Shown piece by piece: positions 10,201 to 18,120 of a stretch of DNA of 64,000 nt. The notes beneath the pieces are model-generated. The model saw only the letters and a program-made list of their open reading frames with translations. It searched no databases and had not been told where the DNA came from. The first letter of the stretch is position 1. Each line of letters opens with the position of its first letter. The translations under genes were made by a program, and so were the position numbers. This stretch comes from an uncultured Flavobacteriaceae bacterium (GTDB taxonomy: Bacteria; Bacteroidota; Bacteroidia; Flavobacteriales; Flavobacteriaceae): positions 62,001-126,000 of the forward strand of contig CANNAN010000001.1 in assembly GCA_947502635.1 (NCBI GenBank). The letters are read 5' to 3'.

Positions 10201-10658
10201 GATTGGGATTTTTTAAGTTGTTTGAAAAGTTTTAAACCAATAAAATAGCACATGGCAATTCCTAAAATTAATATACTAGAAAATACAATACCCATTTTTA
10301 TACCCATACTTGGGGAGTGCTCAGTGAAGCCCATAACTACAAATTGAAAAGCACCGATCGTTAGAATCAAAAAGAAAAGAAAAACAGTAATTAGAATAAA
10401 GATGTCGATTCTTTTTTTCCATTTTTCTTTTAACATATTGTAAAATACATCTAAATGAATGTAGTAATTTGATTTTAATGCCAGAGCAGAAGCAAAAGCT
10501 ACCGAAAAAATAAAGAACAAGCGAGATACTTCTTCGGTCCATGATGGTGCCTGCTCTAAAAAAAATCGAGCAAATATTTGTAATAATACCGATCCAATCA
10601 ACATAAAAACACACCAGATGGTGCCAATTTTTAAAAACTTTTCAATGTATTTTTTCAC
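10197..10658 (-). CDS. dctQ: TRAP transporter small membrane subunit (DctQ family)
   Basis: 153 residues with four predicted membrane segments (about 12-30, 45-62, 85-107, 125-145), the usual layout of DctQ. WTEEVSRLFFIFSVAFASALALK (near 40-62) is the recognisable DctQ block. It starts with GTG (no ATG until residue 20, which would remove the first helix), 37 bases after dctP, and overlaps dctM by four bases. It works with DctM in the inner membrane to couple solute entry to an ion gradient. Confidence 0.87.
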   Translation of the reverse strand: MKKYIEKFLKIGTIWCVFMLIGSVLLQIFARFFLEQAPSWTEEVSRLFFIFSVAFASALALKSNYYIHLDVFYNMLKEKWKKRIDIFILITVFLFFLILTIGAFQFVVMGFTEHSPSMGIKMGIVFSSILILGIAMCYFIGLKLFKQLKKSQS

Positions 10659-10695
10659 GCGTTTGAATTTTAATAACTTGTTAATGCTTGTTTCC

Positions 10696-11706
10696 TTAAT
10701 CTAGGTTTTTTAATTCGCGATAAACGCCCTGCATATCTTCTGATAAACTATTATAAATGGCTTTTTCGCTTTTTTTAATAAAGGCTTCTTTATCTACTTC
10801 AATAAATTCCATGCCTTTAGATTTTAATTCAGCTATAATCTTTGATTCGTTTTCTAAGAATAATTTATGTTCATAATCTTGCATGTCTTTTGCAGCTTCC
10901 AAGAAAATAACTTTTAAATCCTCTGGCAATTTTTGAAATTGTTTTTCGCCAATTACTGGATAACCAAAACCTAAAACATGACCAGTTAAATTAATATATT
11001 TTTGAACTTCATAAAAACCTGCATTTTTAATAAAAGCAAAAGGGTTTTCTTGTGCTTCAATAGTTCCTTGCTGTAGAGAAGTAAACACTTCAGAAAAAGC
11101 CATTGGTGTTGGTTTGGCACCTAAAGATGCCCATGTGGTGACAAATGAAGGAACATTAGGTACTCTTACAATTAAACCTTGTAAATCATCTGGGTGTTTA
11201 ATTGGTTTATTAGAGGTAAGGTGTCTTGCACCTCTTTGAAAATACCCCAATGGTCTTAGCCCAGTAATATTTATCATTTGATTTTCCATTCGTTTACCAA
11301 CGGGCCCTTTTATAAAGTTCTGAACTTCAGTTGTGTCTTTAAAAAAGAAAGGGAGTTCGCAAAATACGGCAGTTTCAAACCAATTGTTAAGAAGGGAACT
11401 TGTTACGGTTATGTCTATGACTTCGGCTTGAATAAGCCTTATAGCTTCAATTTCTTTGGCTAATTGTTCTGAAGGATATACTTGAAGCTTCATTCTGCCA
11501 TTTGAGCGTTCCTCTAATATTTTGCTGAAATAATCAAAACCCTTAAAAACAGTGTGGTCTTCATTGACTAATAAGCTAGCCCTAAAAAGGAAAGTGTCCT
11601 GGTTTTTCTTTTTGCAATTGGTGAACATTAAAAAACATAAGGTCATTATTAAAAGTCGCAGTAAGGTGTCTAATTTCTTGATGCTGCTGTATTTGGTTAT
11701 ACTCAT
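10696..11706 (-). CDS. dctP: TRAP transporter solute-binding lipoprotein (DctP family)
   Basis: 336 residues. A lipoprotein signal ends in MFTNC (Cys31), so the binding protein is membrane-anchored rather than free in the periplasm. The family blocks are in order: VYPSEQLAKEIEAIRLIQ (77-93), GYFQRGARHLTSNKPIKHPDDLQGLIVRVP (154-183), and AFSEVFTSLQQGTIEAQENP. Arg181 in IVRVP is the position that normally binds the carboxylate of the solute, so the ligand is probably an organic or sugar acid. First gene of the minus-strand TRAP operon. No good TAnnTTTG promoter was found in the 390 bases upstream. Confidence 0.9.
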   Translation of the reverse strand: MSITKYSSIKKLDTLLRLLIMTLCFLMFTNCKKKNQDTFLFRASLLVNEDHTVFKGFDYFSKILEERSNGRMKLQVYPSEQLAKEIEAIRLIQAEVIDITVTSSLLNNWFETAVFCELPFFFKDTTEVQNFIKGPVGKRMENQMINITGLRPLGYFQRGARHLTSNKPIKHPDDLQGLIVRVPNVPSFVTTWASLGAKPTPMAFSEVFTSLQQGTIEAQENPFAFIKNAGFYEVQKYINLTGHVLGFGYPVIGEKQFQKLPEDLKVIFLEAAKDMQDYEHKLFLENESKIIAELKSKGMEFIEVDKEAFIKKSEKAIYNSLSEDMQGVYRELKNLD

Positions 11707-12060
11707 ATTTCTACAAATTGATTGGTGTGTTGTAGCTATGTTTTCGTTTTTAGAGAAGACAAGTAATAAAGTTTCTCAATCCTCTCTTGCCTAATAATTT
11801 GACAAATTGAGGTGCTGAAGATATAACATTTTATCTATCTTTTATAATTCAAATCATGCTTTCTTATGAATTCAGGTATCAGAATAGTTTAAAAAATCTC
11901 CTAACTTATATTTGATAACATTCTCACAATTAAAAGCCGTTAACAGTATGAATTTTTGTAATTTAATGCTCAGGGTTTGTTACCCATATCAATATTTTAT
12001 TAACTGGCTTTTGATATTAAGAAGAGATTATCTAAAAATAGGTTTTAATATCCAAAAACA
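11707..12060 (+). other. AT-rich intergenic region without a recognised gene
   Basis: It separates the carbohydrate island from the core genome. No coding frame with family similarity, no long hairpin and no repeat is visible. A TATATTTG on the + strand at 11907-11914 has no matching TTG and no gene downstream on that strand. Confidence 0.5.
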
Positions 12061-12093
12061 AAAAATCCCGTAAACAAATGTTTCGGGATTTTT
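12061..12093 (-). terminator. Intrinsic terminator of tRNA-Phe
   Basis: AAAAATCCCG (12061-12070) pairs with CGGGATTTTT (12084-12093), with an inner AAAC/GTTT extension around loop AAAT. Read on the minus strand it begins three bases after the tRNA discriminator and ends in a T-rich run. Confidence 0.8.
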
Positions 12094-12096
12094 TCG

Positions 12097-12169
12097 TGGT
12101 ACCTCCAGGAATCGAACCAGGGACACAAGGATTTTCAGTCCTTTGCTCTACCAACTGAGCTAAGGTACC
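12097..12169 (-). tRNA. tRNA-Phe (anticodon GAA)
   Basis: A 73-base cloverleaf on the minus strand: acceptor GGTACCT pairs with AGGTACC, followed by discriminator A. The D-arm is TAGCTCAGTTGGT. The anticodon stem AAGGA/TCCTT surrounds loop CTGAAAA with anticodon GAA. The T-arm contains GGTTCGATTCC. CCA is not encoded. Confidence 0.95.
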
Positions 12170-12183
12170 TCGCAAAGCGGTTG

Positions 12184-12214
12184 CAAATATATATTCATTT
12201 TTATTATTACCCAA
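12184..12214 (-). promoter_or_regulatory. Promoter of tRNA-Phe
   Basis: Read on the minus strand: TTG (12214-12212), 20 bases, then TATATTTG (12191-12184), a full match to the Bacteroidota consensus. It lies 14 bases before the tRNA 5' end, leaving a short 5' leader for RNase P. Confidence 0.7.
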
Positions 12215-12350
12215 ACGAAACTCATAAAAAATTATTAAGTTTTATTTATTTTTAATTAAAACAGTTTTAACTAATTTGTAATTAATATAATAGCCTATAT
12301 GAATAATTATTTGATACTCGTTTTGTAAATTTAAACCTTTTTTAAAAAGT

Positions 12351-13085
12351 ATGAATTTAATAATAGATGTAGGCAATTCTTTTGTGAAACTAGCCGTTTT
12401 TAACAATGGGATCCTAATACATAAAGAAGTCGTAGATATAAAACTAGTTTTAGAAGGTGTAAATTCTTTAAAAGCGACCTACCCTTCAATTAAAAAAGTA
12501 ATTGTTTCTTCGGTTGGGAAGATGAATAAAGAAACTATTCAGGATATAGAAAGACCTTTTGATGTCATCATGGTTTTAGATGCCAATGTAAAATTACCAT
12601 TTAAGAATCTTTATGCAACACCAAATACTTTGGGTGTTGATAGAATAGCTCTGGTCTGTGCTTCAGTTGAACAGTTTCCAAATAACAATGTACTCATTAT
12701 TGATGCGGGTACTTGTATTACTTATGATTTTATAACAGTAGATAATGAATATATAGGTGGTGCTATTTCTCCAGGACTGCGAATGCGCTATAAATCATTA
12801 AATAATTTAACGGCTAATTTACCGTTATTAGAATCAGAAGCACCAAAAAGTATCATTGGGAATTCAACAGATGCGTCTATTCACTCTGGAGTTGTACATG
12901 GTATTTTAAAAGAAATAGATGGTGTTATTGAGGAATATAATCGAAAATACTCAGATTTAACAGTAATTTTAACAGGAGGTGACGCTAATTTTTTGTCAAA
13001 ACAATTAAAAAGTAGCATATTTGCCAATTCTAATTTTCTATTAGAGGGATTAAACTATATTTTACAATTTAACTCAAACGAATGA
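12351..13085 (+). CDS. coaX: Type III pantothenate kinase
   Basis: 244 residues. It catalyses the first step of coenzyme A synthesis, phosphorylation of pantothenate, in the cytoplasm. The ASKHA-fold signatures are visible: DVGNSFVKLAVF at 6-17 (phosphate 1 motif), TLGVDRIAL with Asp97, and DAGTCITYDF with Asp118. The length is normal for CoaX. It overlaps the next gene by four bases (ATGA) and starts a run of + strand genes (coaX, outer-membrane protein, TPR protein, lptC) that appear co-transcribed. Confidence 0.93.
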   Translation: MNLIIDVGNSFVKLAVFNNGILIHKEVVDIKLVLEGVNSLKATYPSIKKVIVSSVGKMNKETIQDIERPFDVIMVLDANVKLPFKNLYATPNTLGVDRIALVCASVEQFPNNNVLIIDAGTCITYDFITVDNEYIGGAISPGLRMRYKSLNNLTANLPLLESEAPKSIIGNSTDASIHSGVVHGILKEIDGVIEEYNRKYSDLTVILTGGDANFLSKQLKSSIFANSNFLLEGLNYILQFNSNE

Positions 13086-14380
13086 TAAAAAAACTTGTAT
13101 TAGTTTTTATTGCAGTTTTTGCAATTCACAGTTACGGACAAGAAGGGACGGCTTCGCCTTATTCTTTTTATGGTATTGGAAGTCTTAAATTTAAAGGTAC
13201 TGTCGAAAACAGGAGTATGGGGGGATTAAGTATTTATAGTGATAGTATTCACATTAATTTGCGAAATCCAGCCTCTTATGCAGGGAAAAATATGGCAACT
13301 TTCAATAATGAAAGCAGGCCTGTAAAGTTCACAGTTGGTGGAAGTCATTCCAGTATAAGTTTAAAAAGTGATTCTGGAACCGATAATACATCTTCATCTA
13401 CTTTTGATTATCTAGCTTTAGCTGTCCCTATGGGCAAGTTTGGTATTGGTTTTGGATTACTGCCTTACACATCTGTTGGTTATAAATTAGAATCTTTAAA
13501 TTCTAATGGTGGTATTGAGAATAAATTTACAGGACAAGGGGGCTTGAATAAAGCATTTCTTGGATTAGGATATCAAATAATGGACGGGCTAAGTGTTGGT
13601 ATAGATGCACAATATAACTTTGGAAATATTCAAAATAGTACGGATCAATATACATATGATAGCGATGGTGTACCACTTCAAAATCTGACGCGTGAAAATA
13701 ATAGATCAGATTTAAGTGGTTTGAACTTTAACCTGGGATTATCTTATAAAAAGATGATAACAGACCGTTTGGAACTTTCTTCTGGTATAACATATACACC
13801 AGAGAGTAATTTAGTATCTAAAAACCAAAGATTTATTTCTACTATTAGTACCATTACAGGTGCAGGGTCAAGTTTAGAAACCGATTTAGAAGCTCTTGGT
13901 TTGTTAGAAACTGATTTAGTATTACCATCAAGATTTTCGATAGGAGCAGGGGTAGGAAATCCAAGAAAATGGTTTGTAGGAGCAGAATATACTTCTCAAA
14001 AAACGAGTGATTTTTCGAACGAACTATACAGTAGTAATATTATCCCTACAACTTATGAGGATGCTTCAACTTTTTCTTTAGGAGGATTTTATATTCCACA
14101 ATATAATTCTTATACTAGCTTTTTTAAACGTGCCGTTTATAGAGCAGGTGTACGTTACGAAAAAACAGGATTAAATATAAATAACGAATCGATAAATGAG
14201 TTTGGCATATCTTTTGGAGTAGGGTTACCAGTAGGGAATCTTTTATCTAATGTAAACTTAGGTTTTGAACTAGGTAAACGAGGAACGACTAAGAGTTCTT
14301 TGATTCAAGAGGATTTTGTTAATTTTCGAATAAGTTTATCTTTAAACGATAGGTGGTTTCAGAAAAGAAAATATGACTAA
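13082..14380 (+). CDS. Outer-membrane beta-barrel protein of unknown role (FadL/OmpP1-like)
   Basis: 432 residues with a signal peptide ending SYGQ near residue 20. The rest is rich in alternating hydrophobic/polar strands and glycines, typical of a beta-barrel. ASPYSFYGIGSLKFKG and NRSMGGLSIYSDS near the mature N-terminus are reminiscent of the FadL/OmpP1-like proteins common in flavobacteria; LNFRNP-type asparagine/proline blocks occur near 60. Four-base overlap with coaX and an 18-base gap to the TPR gene point to one operon. The transported substrate cannot be inferred; the family call is from overall character. Confidence 0.65.
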   Translation: MIKKLVLVFIAVFAIHSYGQEGTASPYSFYGIGSLKFKGTVENRSMGGLSIYSDSIHINLRNPASYAGKNMATFNNESRPVKFTVGGSHSSISLKSDSGTDNTSSSTFDYLALAVPMGKFGIGFGLLPYTSVGYKLESLNSNGGIENKFTGQGGLNKAFLGLGYQIMDGLSVGIDAQYNFGNIQNSTDQYTYDSDGVPLQNLTRENNRSDLSGLNFNLGLSYKKMITDRLELSSGITYTPESNLVSKNQRFISTISTITGAGSSLETDLEALGLLETDLVLPSRFSIGAGVGNPRKWFVGAEYTSQKTSDFSNELYSSNIIPTTYEDASTFSLGGFYIPQYNSYTSFFKRAVYRAGVRYEKTGLNINNESINEFGISFGVGLPVGNLLSNVNLGFELGKRGTTKSSLIQEDFVNFRISLSLNDRWFQKRKYD

Positions 14381-14398
14381 CAGCATAAAATTATAATT

Positions 14399-15787
14399 AT
14401 GAAGACAAAAATTACACTATTATTAGCATTATTATTCATTGGCTTAAATATAGGTTTTGCACAACAAGATGAAGAGTGTATGACTAAGCTTTCTATTTTT
14501 CACGAGTATGTGAAAGCTAAAAATTATGATGCAGCTTATGAGCCATGGATGGCAGTAAGAAATAAATGTCCAAAATTTAATAATGCCATCTATATTGACG
14601 GTGAGAAAATTTTAAACCATAAAATAAAAAAAGAGACTGTTGCTACAAATAAAGTAAATTATATCAATGATTTATTAAAACTGTGGGAGCAGAGAGCGAT
14701 GTATTTTGCAAGCAAAACGAAAAAAGGAGAATATGCTGCAAAAGCATGCCAATTGATGTATGATAACAGAGAAGTATTAAATAATAAAACAAAAGAAGAG
14801 CTTTATGAGTGCTACGATGCTGCTTATAAATTAGATAAAGCAACTTTTAGGAATCCTAAAAGTTTATATACTTATTTTTCTTTAATGGTTGATTTGTATG
14901 ATGCAAAAAAGAAGCCCGCCAAAGATCTATTTAATAAATATGATGATGTTGTAGAAAAGGTTGAGGAAGAAGTTAAAAACTACTCAGAAAAATTAAATAA
15001 GGTTATTGCAAAAGAAGATTCAGGTACTGCGTTAACTAAAAAAGAAGGTAGATATAAAAAGTCTTATGAAAGTTATTTAAAAAATTATGATATAATTTCT
15101 GGAAGTATCGACCAAAAACTGGGAGATAGAGCAAATTGTGAAAATTTAATTCCTTTATATCAGAAAGATTTTGAAGAGAATAAAAATAATGCAGTTTGGT
15201 TACAAAGAGCAGCAGGGAAGATGTCTGAAAAAGAATGTACAGACGATCCATTATTTTTCAAACTGGTTAATGCATACCATGAGTTAAGCCCATCTGCTAA
15301 TTCTGCATATTATTTAGGGATCTTAAAAGACAAGCAAAAGAAATCTAACGAAGCTATTAAGTTTTATGAGCAAGCAATTAGCTTAGAAACAGATAACTTT
15401 AAAAAAGCAAAACTGTATAACAGAATTGCTTTAAAGCTAAAAGCAAAACACAGATATGGTAAGGCTAGAAATTATTTTAGACAAGCCTTAAAGTTAAATC
15501 CATCAAATGGACGTCCATATTTATCAATAGCAGGTATGTATGCTGCCAGTGCGAATAACTGTGGTACTACTAACTTTGATAAAAGAGCAGTCTATTGGTT
15601 AGCTGCAGACGAGGCTAGAAAAGCAGCTCGTGTAGATCCTACACAAAAGAAAAACTCGGCTAAATCGGTTGCTAATTATTTAGCAAAGGCACCTCAAAAA
15701 TCTGAAATTTTTAGTTCAGGTAGATCTGGGCAAGTTATAAAAATTGGATGCTGGATTGGAGCTTCGGTTACAGTGCCAAAGATTTAA
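14399..15787 (+). CDS. Secreted tetratricopeptide-repeat protein
   Basis: 462 residues with a signal peptide (LLALLFIGLNIGFAQQ, cleavage near 22), so probably periplasmic. The middle (about 150-230) is lysine/glutamate-rich and may be coiled. TPR units are clear at about 290-400: SANSAYYLGILKDKQKKSNEAIKFYEQAISLE, then KLYNRIALKLKAKHRYGKARNYFRQALKLNPSNGRPY split over two units. Such proteins usually scaffold envelope complexes. Its stop codon shares bases with the lptC start (TAATG), suggesting a link to envelope assembly. No enzymatic motif is seen. Confidence 0.75.
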   Translation: MKTKITLLLALLFIGLNIGFAQQDEECMTKLSIFHEYVKAKNYDAAYEPWMAVRNKCPKFNNAIYIDGEKILNHKIKKETVATNKVNYINDLLKLWEQRAMYFASKTKKGEYAAKACQLMYDNREVLNNKTKEELYECYDAAYKLDKATFRNPKSLYTYFSLMVDLYDAKKKPAKDLFNKYDDVVEKVEEEVKNYSEKLNKVIAKEDSGTALTKKEGRYKKSYESYLKNYDIISGSIDQKLGDRANCENLIPLYQKDFEENKNNAVWLQRAAGKMSEKECTDDPLFFKLVNAYHELSPSANSAYYLGILKDKQKKSNEAIKFYEQAISLETDNFKKAKLYNRIALKLKAKHRYGKARNYFRQALKLNPSNGRPYLSIAGMYAASANNCGTTNFDKRAVYWLAADEARKAARVDPTQKKNSAKSVANYLAKAPQKSEIFSSGRSGQVIKIGCWIGASVTVPKI

Positions 15788-16344
15788 TGAACAAAAAACT
15801 TATATATAATATATTAAACATAGTCACAGTAATTATTACTGTGGCTATGTTTTTTTCATGTAATGACAACCTTAAACAGGTGCAAAAAATTGGCATTTCG
15901 GAAAATGAACCTATTGGAGTTGCAGAGAACATCAATTTAAAATATACAGACTCAGGTAGGGTTACAGCTAACCTTTTAAGTGCTAAAATGCTTGATTATT
16001 CGAATAGAGATTTTCCTTTTAACGAGTTCACAGGAGGGATCACCTTGTATGTGTTTGATGAGGAGAATAAAAAAAGCATTATTGTTTCAGATTACGCTAT
16101 AGTATATAGTAACACCGATCTTATAGATTTACAAGGTAATGTTGTTATTACGACTCATGATGGTAATGTGTTGAAGACAGAACAGTTGTACTATGACCAA
16201 AAAAGAGAGTGGTTATTTACTAACGTACCCGTAACGTTTACAACAAAACAAGATGAAATTAAAGGCAATGGTTTCGACTCTAACTCTAAATTTACAAATG
16301 CCGAAGTACTTGAGGTAACTGGAATTATTTCTCTTGACGATTAA
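15787..16344 (+). CDS. lptC: LPS export ABC transporter periplasmic protein LptC
   Basis: 185 residues from the ATG at 15787, chosen because it overlaps the previous stop codon (TAATG) and gives a proper lipoprotein-like start (Cys25 in FFSC); an upstream in-frame start at 15748 would lie inside the TPR gene. The LptC jellyroll blocks are visible: GRVTANLLSAKMLDYS, FPFNEFTGGITLYVFDEE, IIVSDYAIVYSNTDLIDLQGNV, LYYDQKREWLFT. LptC passes lipopolysaccharide from the inner-membrane LptBFG complex to LptA. Confidence 0.82.
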   Translation: MNKKLIYNILNIVTVIITVAMFFSCNDNLKQVQKIGISENEPIGVAENINLKYTDSGRVTANLLSAKMLDYSNRDFPFNEFTGGITLYVFDEENKKSIIVSDYAIVYSNTDLIDLQGNVVITTHDGNVLKTEQLYYDQKREWLFTNVPVTFTTKQDEIKGNGFDSNSKFTNAEVLEVTGIISLDD

Positions 16345-16410
16345 ACAACGCTTTCTCGACTTTCTTTTTTCGATTTTACTATCTTTGTTTTAATTAACGA
16401 TTCATAATCT

Positions 16411-16605
16411 ATGAAATATTCTAAGATTTTTCAATATGCTTATTTGGTTTTTGCAGCTCTATTTATATATGATGCTATTGCTAAATATGTAAATGCAGGT
16501 GAAATTGTTTATCCTTCAATATTATTGGCGGCTTTAGCCATTTTTATGTTTTTCTTTAGAAGAAAATTTAGTAAAAAATTCGGAAATAAAGGTAACTCAA
16601 ACTAA
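16411..16605 (+). CDS. Small two-helix membrane protein
   Basis: 64 residues with two hydrophobic segments (about 8-24 and 35-48) and a strongly basic tail (RRKFSKKFGNKG). No family recognised. Its stop codon is immediately followed by the ATG of the CNNM-type gene, so it is almost certainly translated in the same operon. This arrangement and its length suggest a real small gene, not noise. Confidence 0.6.
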   Translation: MKYSKIFQYAYLVFAALFIYDAIAKYVNAGEIVYPSILLAALAIFMFFFRRKFSKKFGNKGNSN

Positions 16606-17895
16606 ATGAGTGTTTATGCTATTATTATAATTGCATCATTAATTCTTTCTGCTTTTTTTTCGGGTATGGAGATCGCTTATGTGTCTTCAAATAAAATTCA
16701 TATTGAAATTGAAAAAAAACAAGCAGGGATCTTTGCTAAGGTTTTAAGAAAACTAACCGCTAAACCTTCAAAATTTATAGCCACTATGCTTATAGGTAAT
16801 AATATAGCATTGGTTATTTATGGATTTTTTATGGGGGATATGCTAGTTAATTGGTTTCAAACTATATTGCCAACGCCATATAGTTTTTTTAACTATATGC
16901 TAACCGATTTAAGCTTACTGTCGCAAACCGCAATATCGACGTTCATAATCTTAATAACAGCAGAGTTTTTGCCTAAAGTGTTTTTTCAAATTTATTCGAA
17001 TACATTAATTAAAATTCTGGCAATTCCAGCTTATGTGTTTTATATCTTGTTCTCTTTTATATCAGATTTTGTTATTTGGATATCAGATTTTGTACTAAAA
17101 CATTTTTTTAAAACAAAAGGCGATCAAATACAATTAGTCTTTACAAAAGTAGAACTTGGTAATTATATAAGTGAACAGATGGAGTCTGTTGAAGCACATG
17201 AAGAAGTTGATACAGAAATTCAAATTTTTCAAAATGCCCTTGAATTTTCTGAAGTAAAAGCAAGGGAAGTTATGGTGCCTCGTACCGAGATTATCGCAGT
17301 AGAAATTAACGATTCTATAAAATCACTTAATACATTATTTACAGAATCAGGATGTACTAAAATATTAGTTTATAAAGAAACTATGGATGATATTTTGGGG
17401 TATGTACATTCTTTCGAATTATTTAAAAAACCTAAGAGTATTAAGTCCATGATGTTGCCTATTGAATTTGTGCCAGAAACAGTACTAATAAAAGATGTTT
17501 TGGGAGTGCTTACAAAAAAACGCAGAAGTATGGCTGTTGTTTTAGATGAATATGGAGGCACATCGGGTATTATGACTGTAGAGGATATTGTTGAAGAGCT
17601 ATTTGGTGAAATTGAAGATGAGCACGATACAATAGACCTAATAGAAGAAGTCGTGGATGCTATTACGTATAAGTTTTCTGCGCGTTTAGAAGTTGATTAT
17701 GTTAATGAAACTTATAAAATAAACCTCCCTGAAAGTGAAAATTACGAAACACTTGGAGGACTTATTGTTAATCATACCGAAGAGATTCCAGCCCAAAATG
17801 ATATTGTGAAAATTGACACATTTCAATTTACAATTTTAGAAGTATCAAATACTAAAATTGATTTGGTAGAACTTAAACATTTAGAGGAAGATTGA
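16606..17895 (+). CDS. CNNM/CorC-HlyC family membrane protein with CBS domains
   Basis: 429 residues. An N-terminal DUF21/CNNM membrane domain (about 1-190; FFSGMEIAYVSSNKI is its signature) is followed by a CBS pair (about 205-325; AREVMVPRTEIIAV and MAVVLDEYGGTSGIMTVEDIVEELFGEI) and a C-terminal CorC/HlyC transporter-associated domain (about 345-425). Family members are linked to magnesium or cobalt efflux. GldE of gliding flavobacteria has the same architecture, but no gldD lies beside this gene, so I do not call it gldE. Confidence 0.85.
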   Translation: MSVYAIIIIASLILSAFFSGMEIAYVSSNKIHIEIEKKQAGIFAKVLRKLTAKPSKFIATMLIGNNIALVIYGFFMGDMLVNWFQTILPTPYSFFNYMLTDLSLLSQTAISTFIILITAEFLPKVFFQIYSNTLIKILAIPAYVFYILFSFISDFVIWISDFVLKHFFKTKGDQIQLVFTKVELGNYISEQMESVEAHEEVDTEIQIFQNALEFSEVKAREVMVPRTEIIAVEINDSIKSLNTLFTESGCTKILVYKETMDDILGYVHSFELFKKPKSIKSMMLPIEFVPETVLIKDVLGVLTKKRRSMAVVLDEYGGTSGIMTVEDIVEELFGEIEDEHDTIDLIEEVVDAITYKFSARLEVDYVNETYKINLPESENYETLGGLIVNHTEEIPAQNDIVKIDTFQFTILEVSNTKIDLVELKHLEED

Positions 17896-18120
17896 TTTGA
17901 AAACAATCACTCAAAGCTTTCAAGAGGAGTTCCATTTATATTATCATTCTTTTTTAAACATAAATCTGGAAGCTTAAGATAATTAATGCGCCCTTCTACT
18001 TTTATTATTAAATAGAAAATGGTATTTTCGCGCACGATATTTTGTCAATAATAGTTAAATTGACAATCAAACTTAACAAGTTAAATCCTAAACAAAGGGT
18101 TTTTAAAATTTAAATTACAA

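Noticed and set aside
1-11706. A complete polysaccharide-utilisation locus with SusC/SusD
   Set aside because: No TonB-dependent receptor or SusD-like gene is present in the window; only enzymes and a TRAP transporter are seen.
11907-11914. TATATTTG on the + strand as a promoter
   Set aside because: There is no TTG at the right distance and no + strand gene before the antisense of tRNA-Phe.
12032-12214. A 60-codon minus-strand frame across tRNA-Phe, with LAQLVEQRTENPCVPGSIPGG
   Set aside because: This is the classic false translation of a tRNA gene; the tRNA, its promoter and terminator explain the region.
15748-15786. Longer N-terminus for LptC
   Set aside because: It overlaps the TPR gene, and the ATG at 15787 forms a TAATG junction with a clean lipoprotein signal.
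16606-17895. Calling the CNNM/CBS protein gldE
   Set aside because: The architecture fits, but gldD and other gliding genes are not beside it, so the specific name is not supported.
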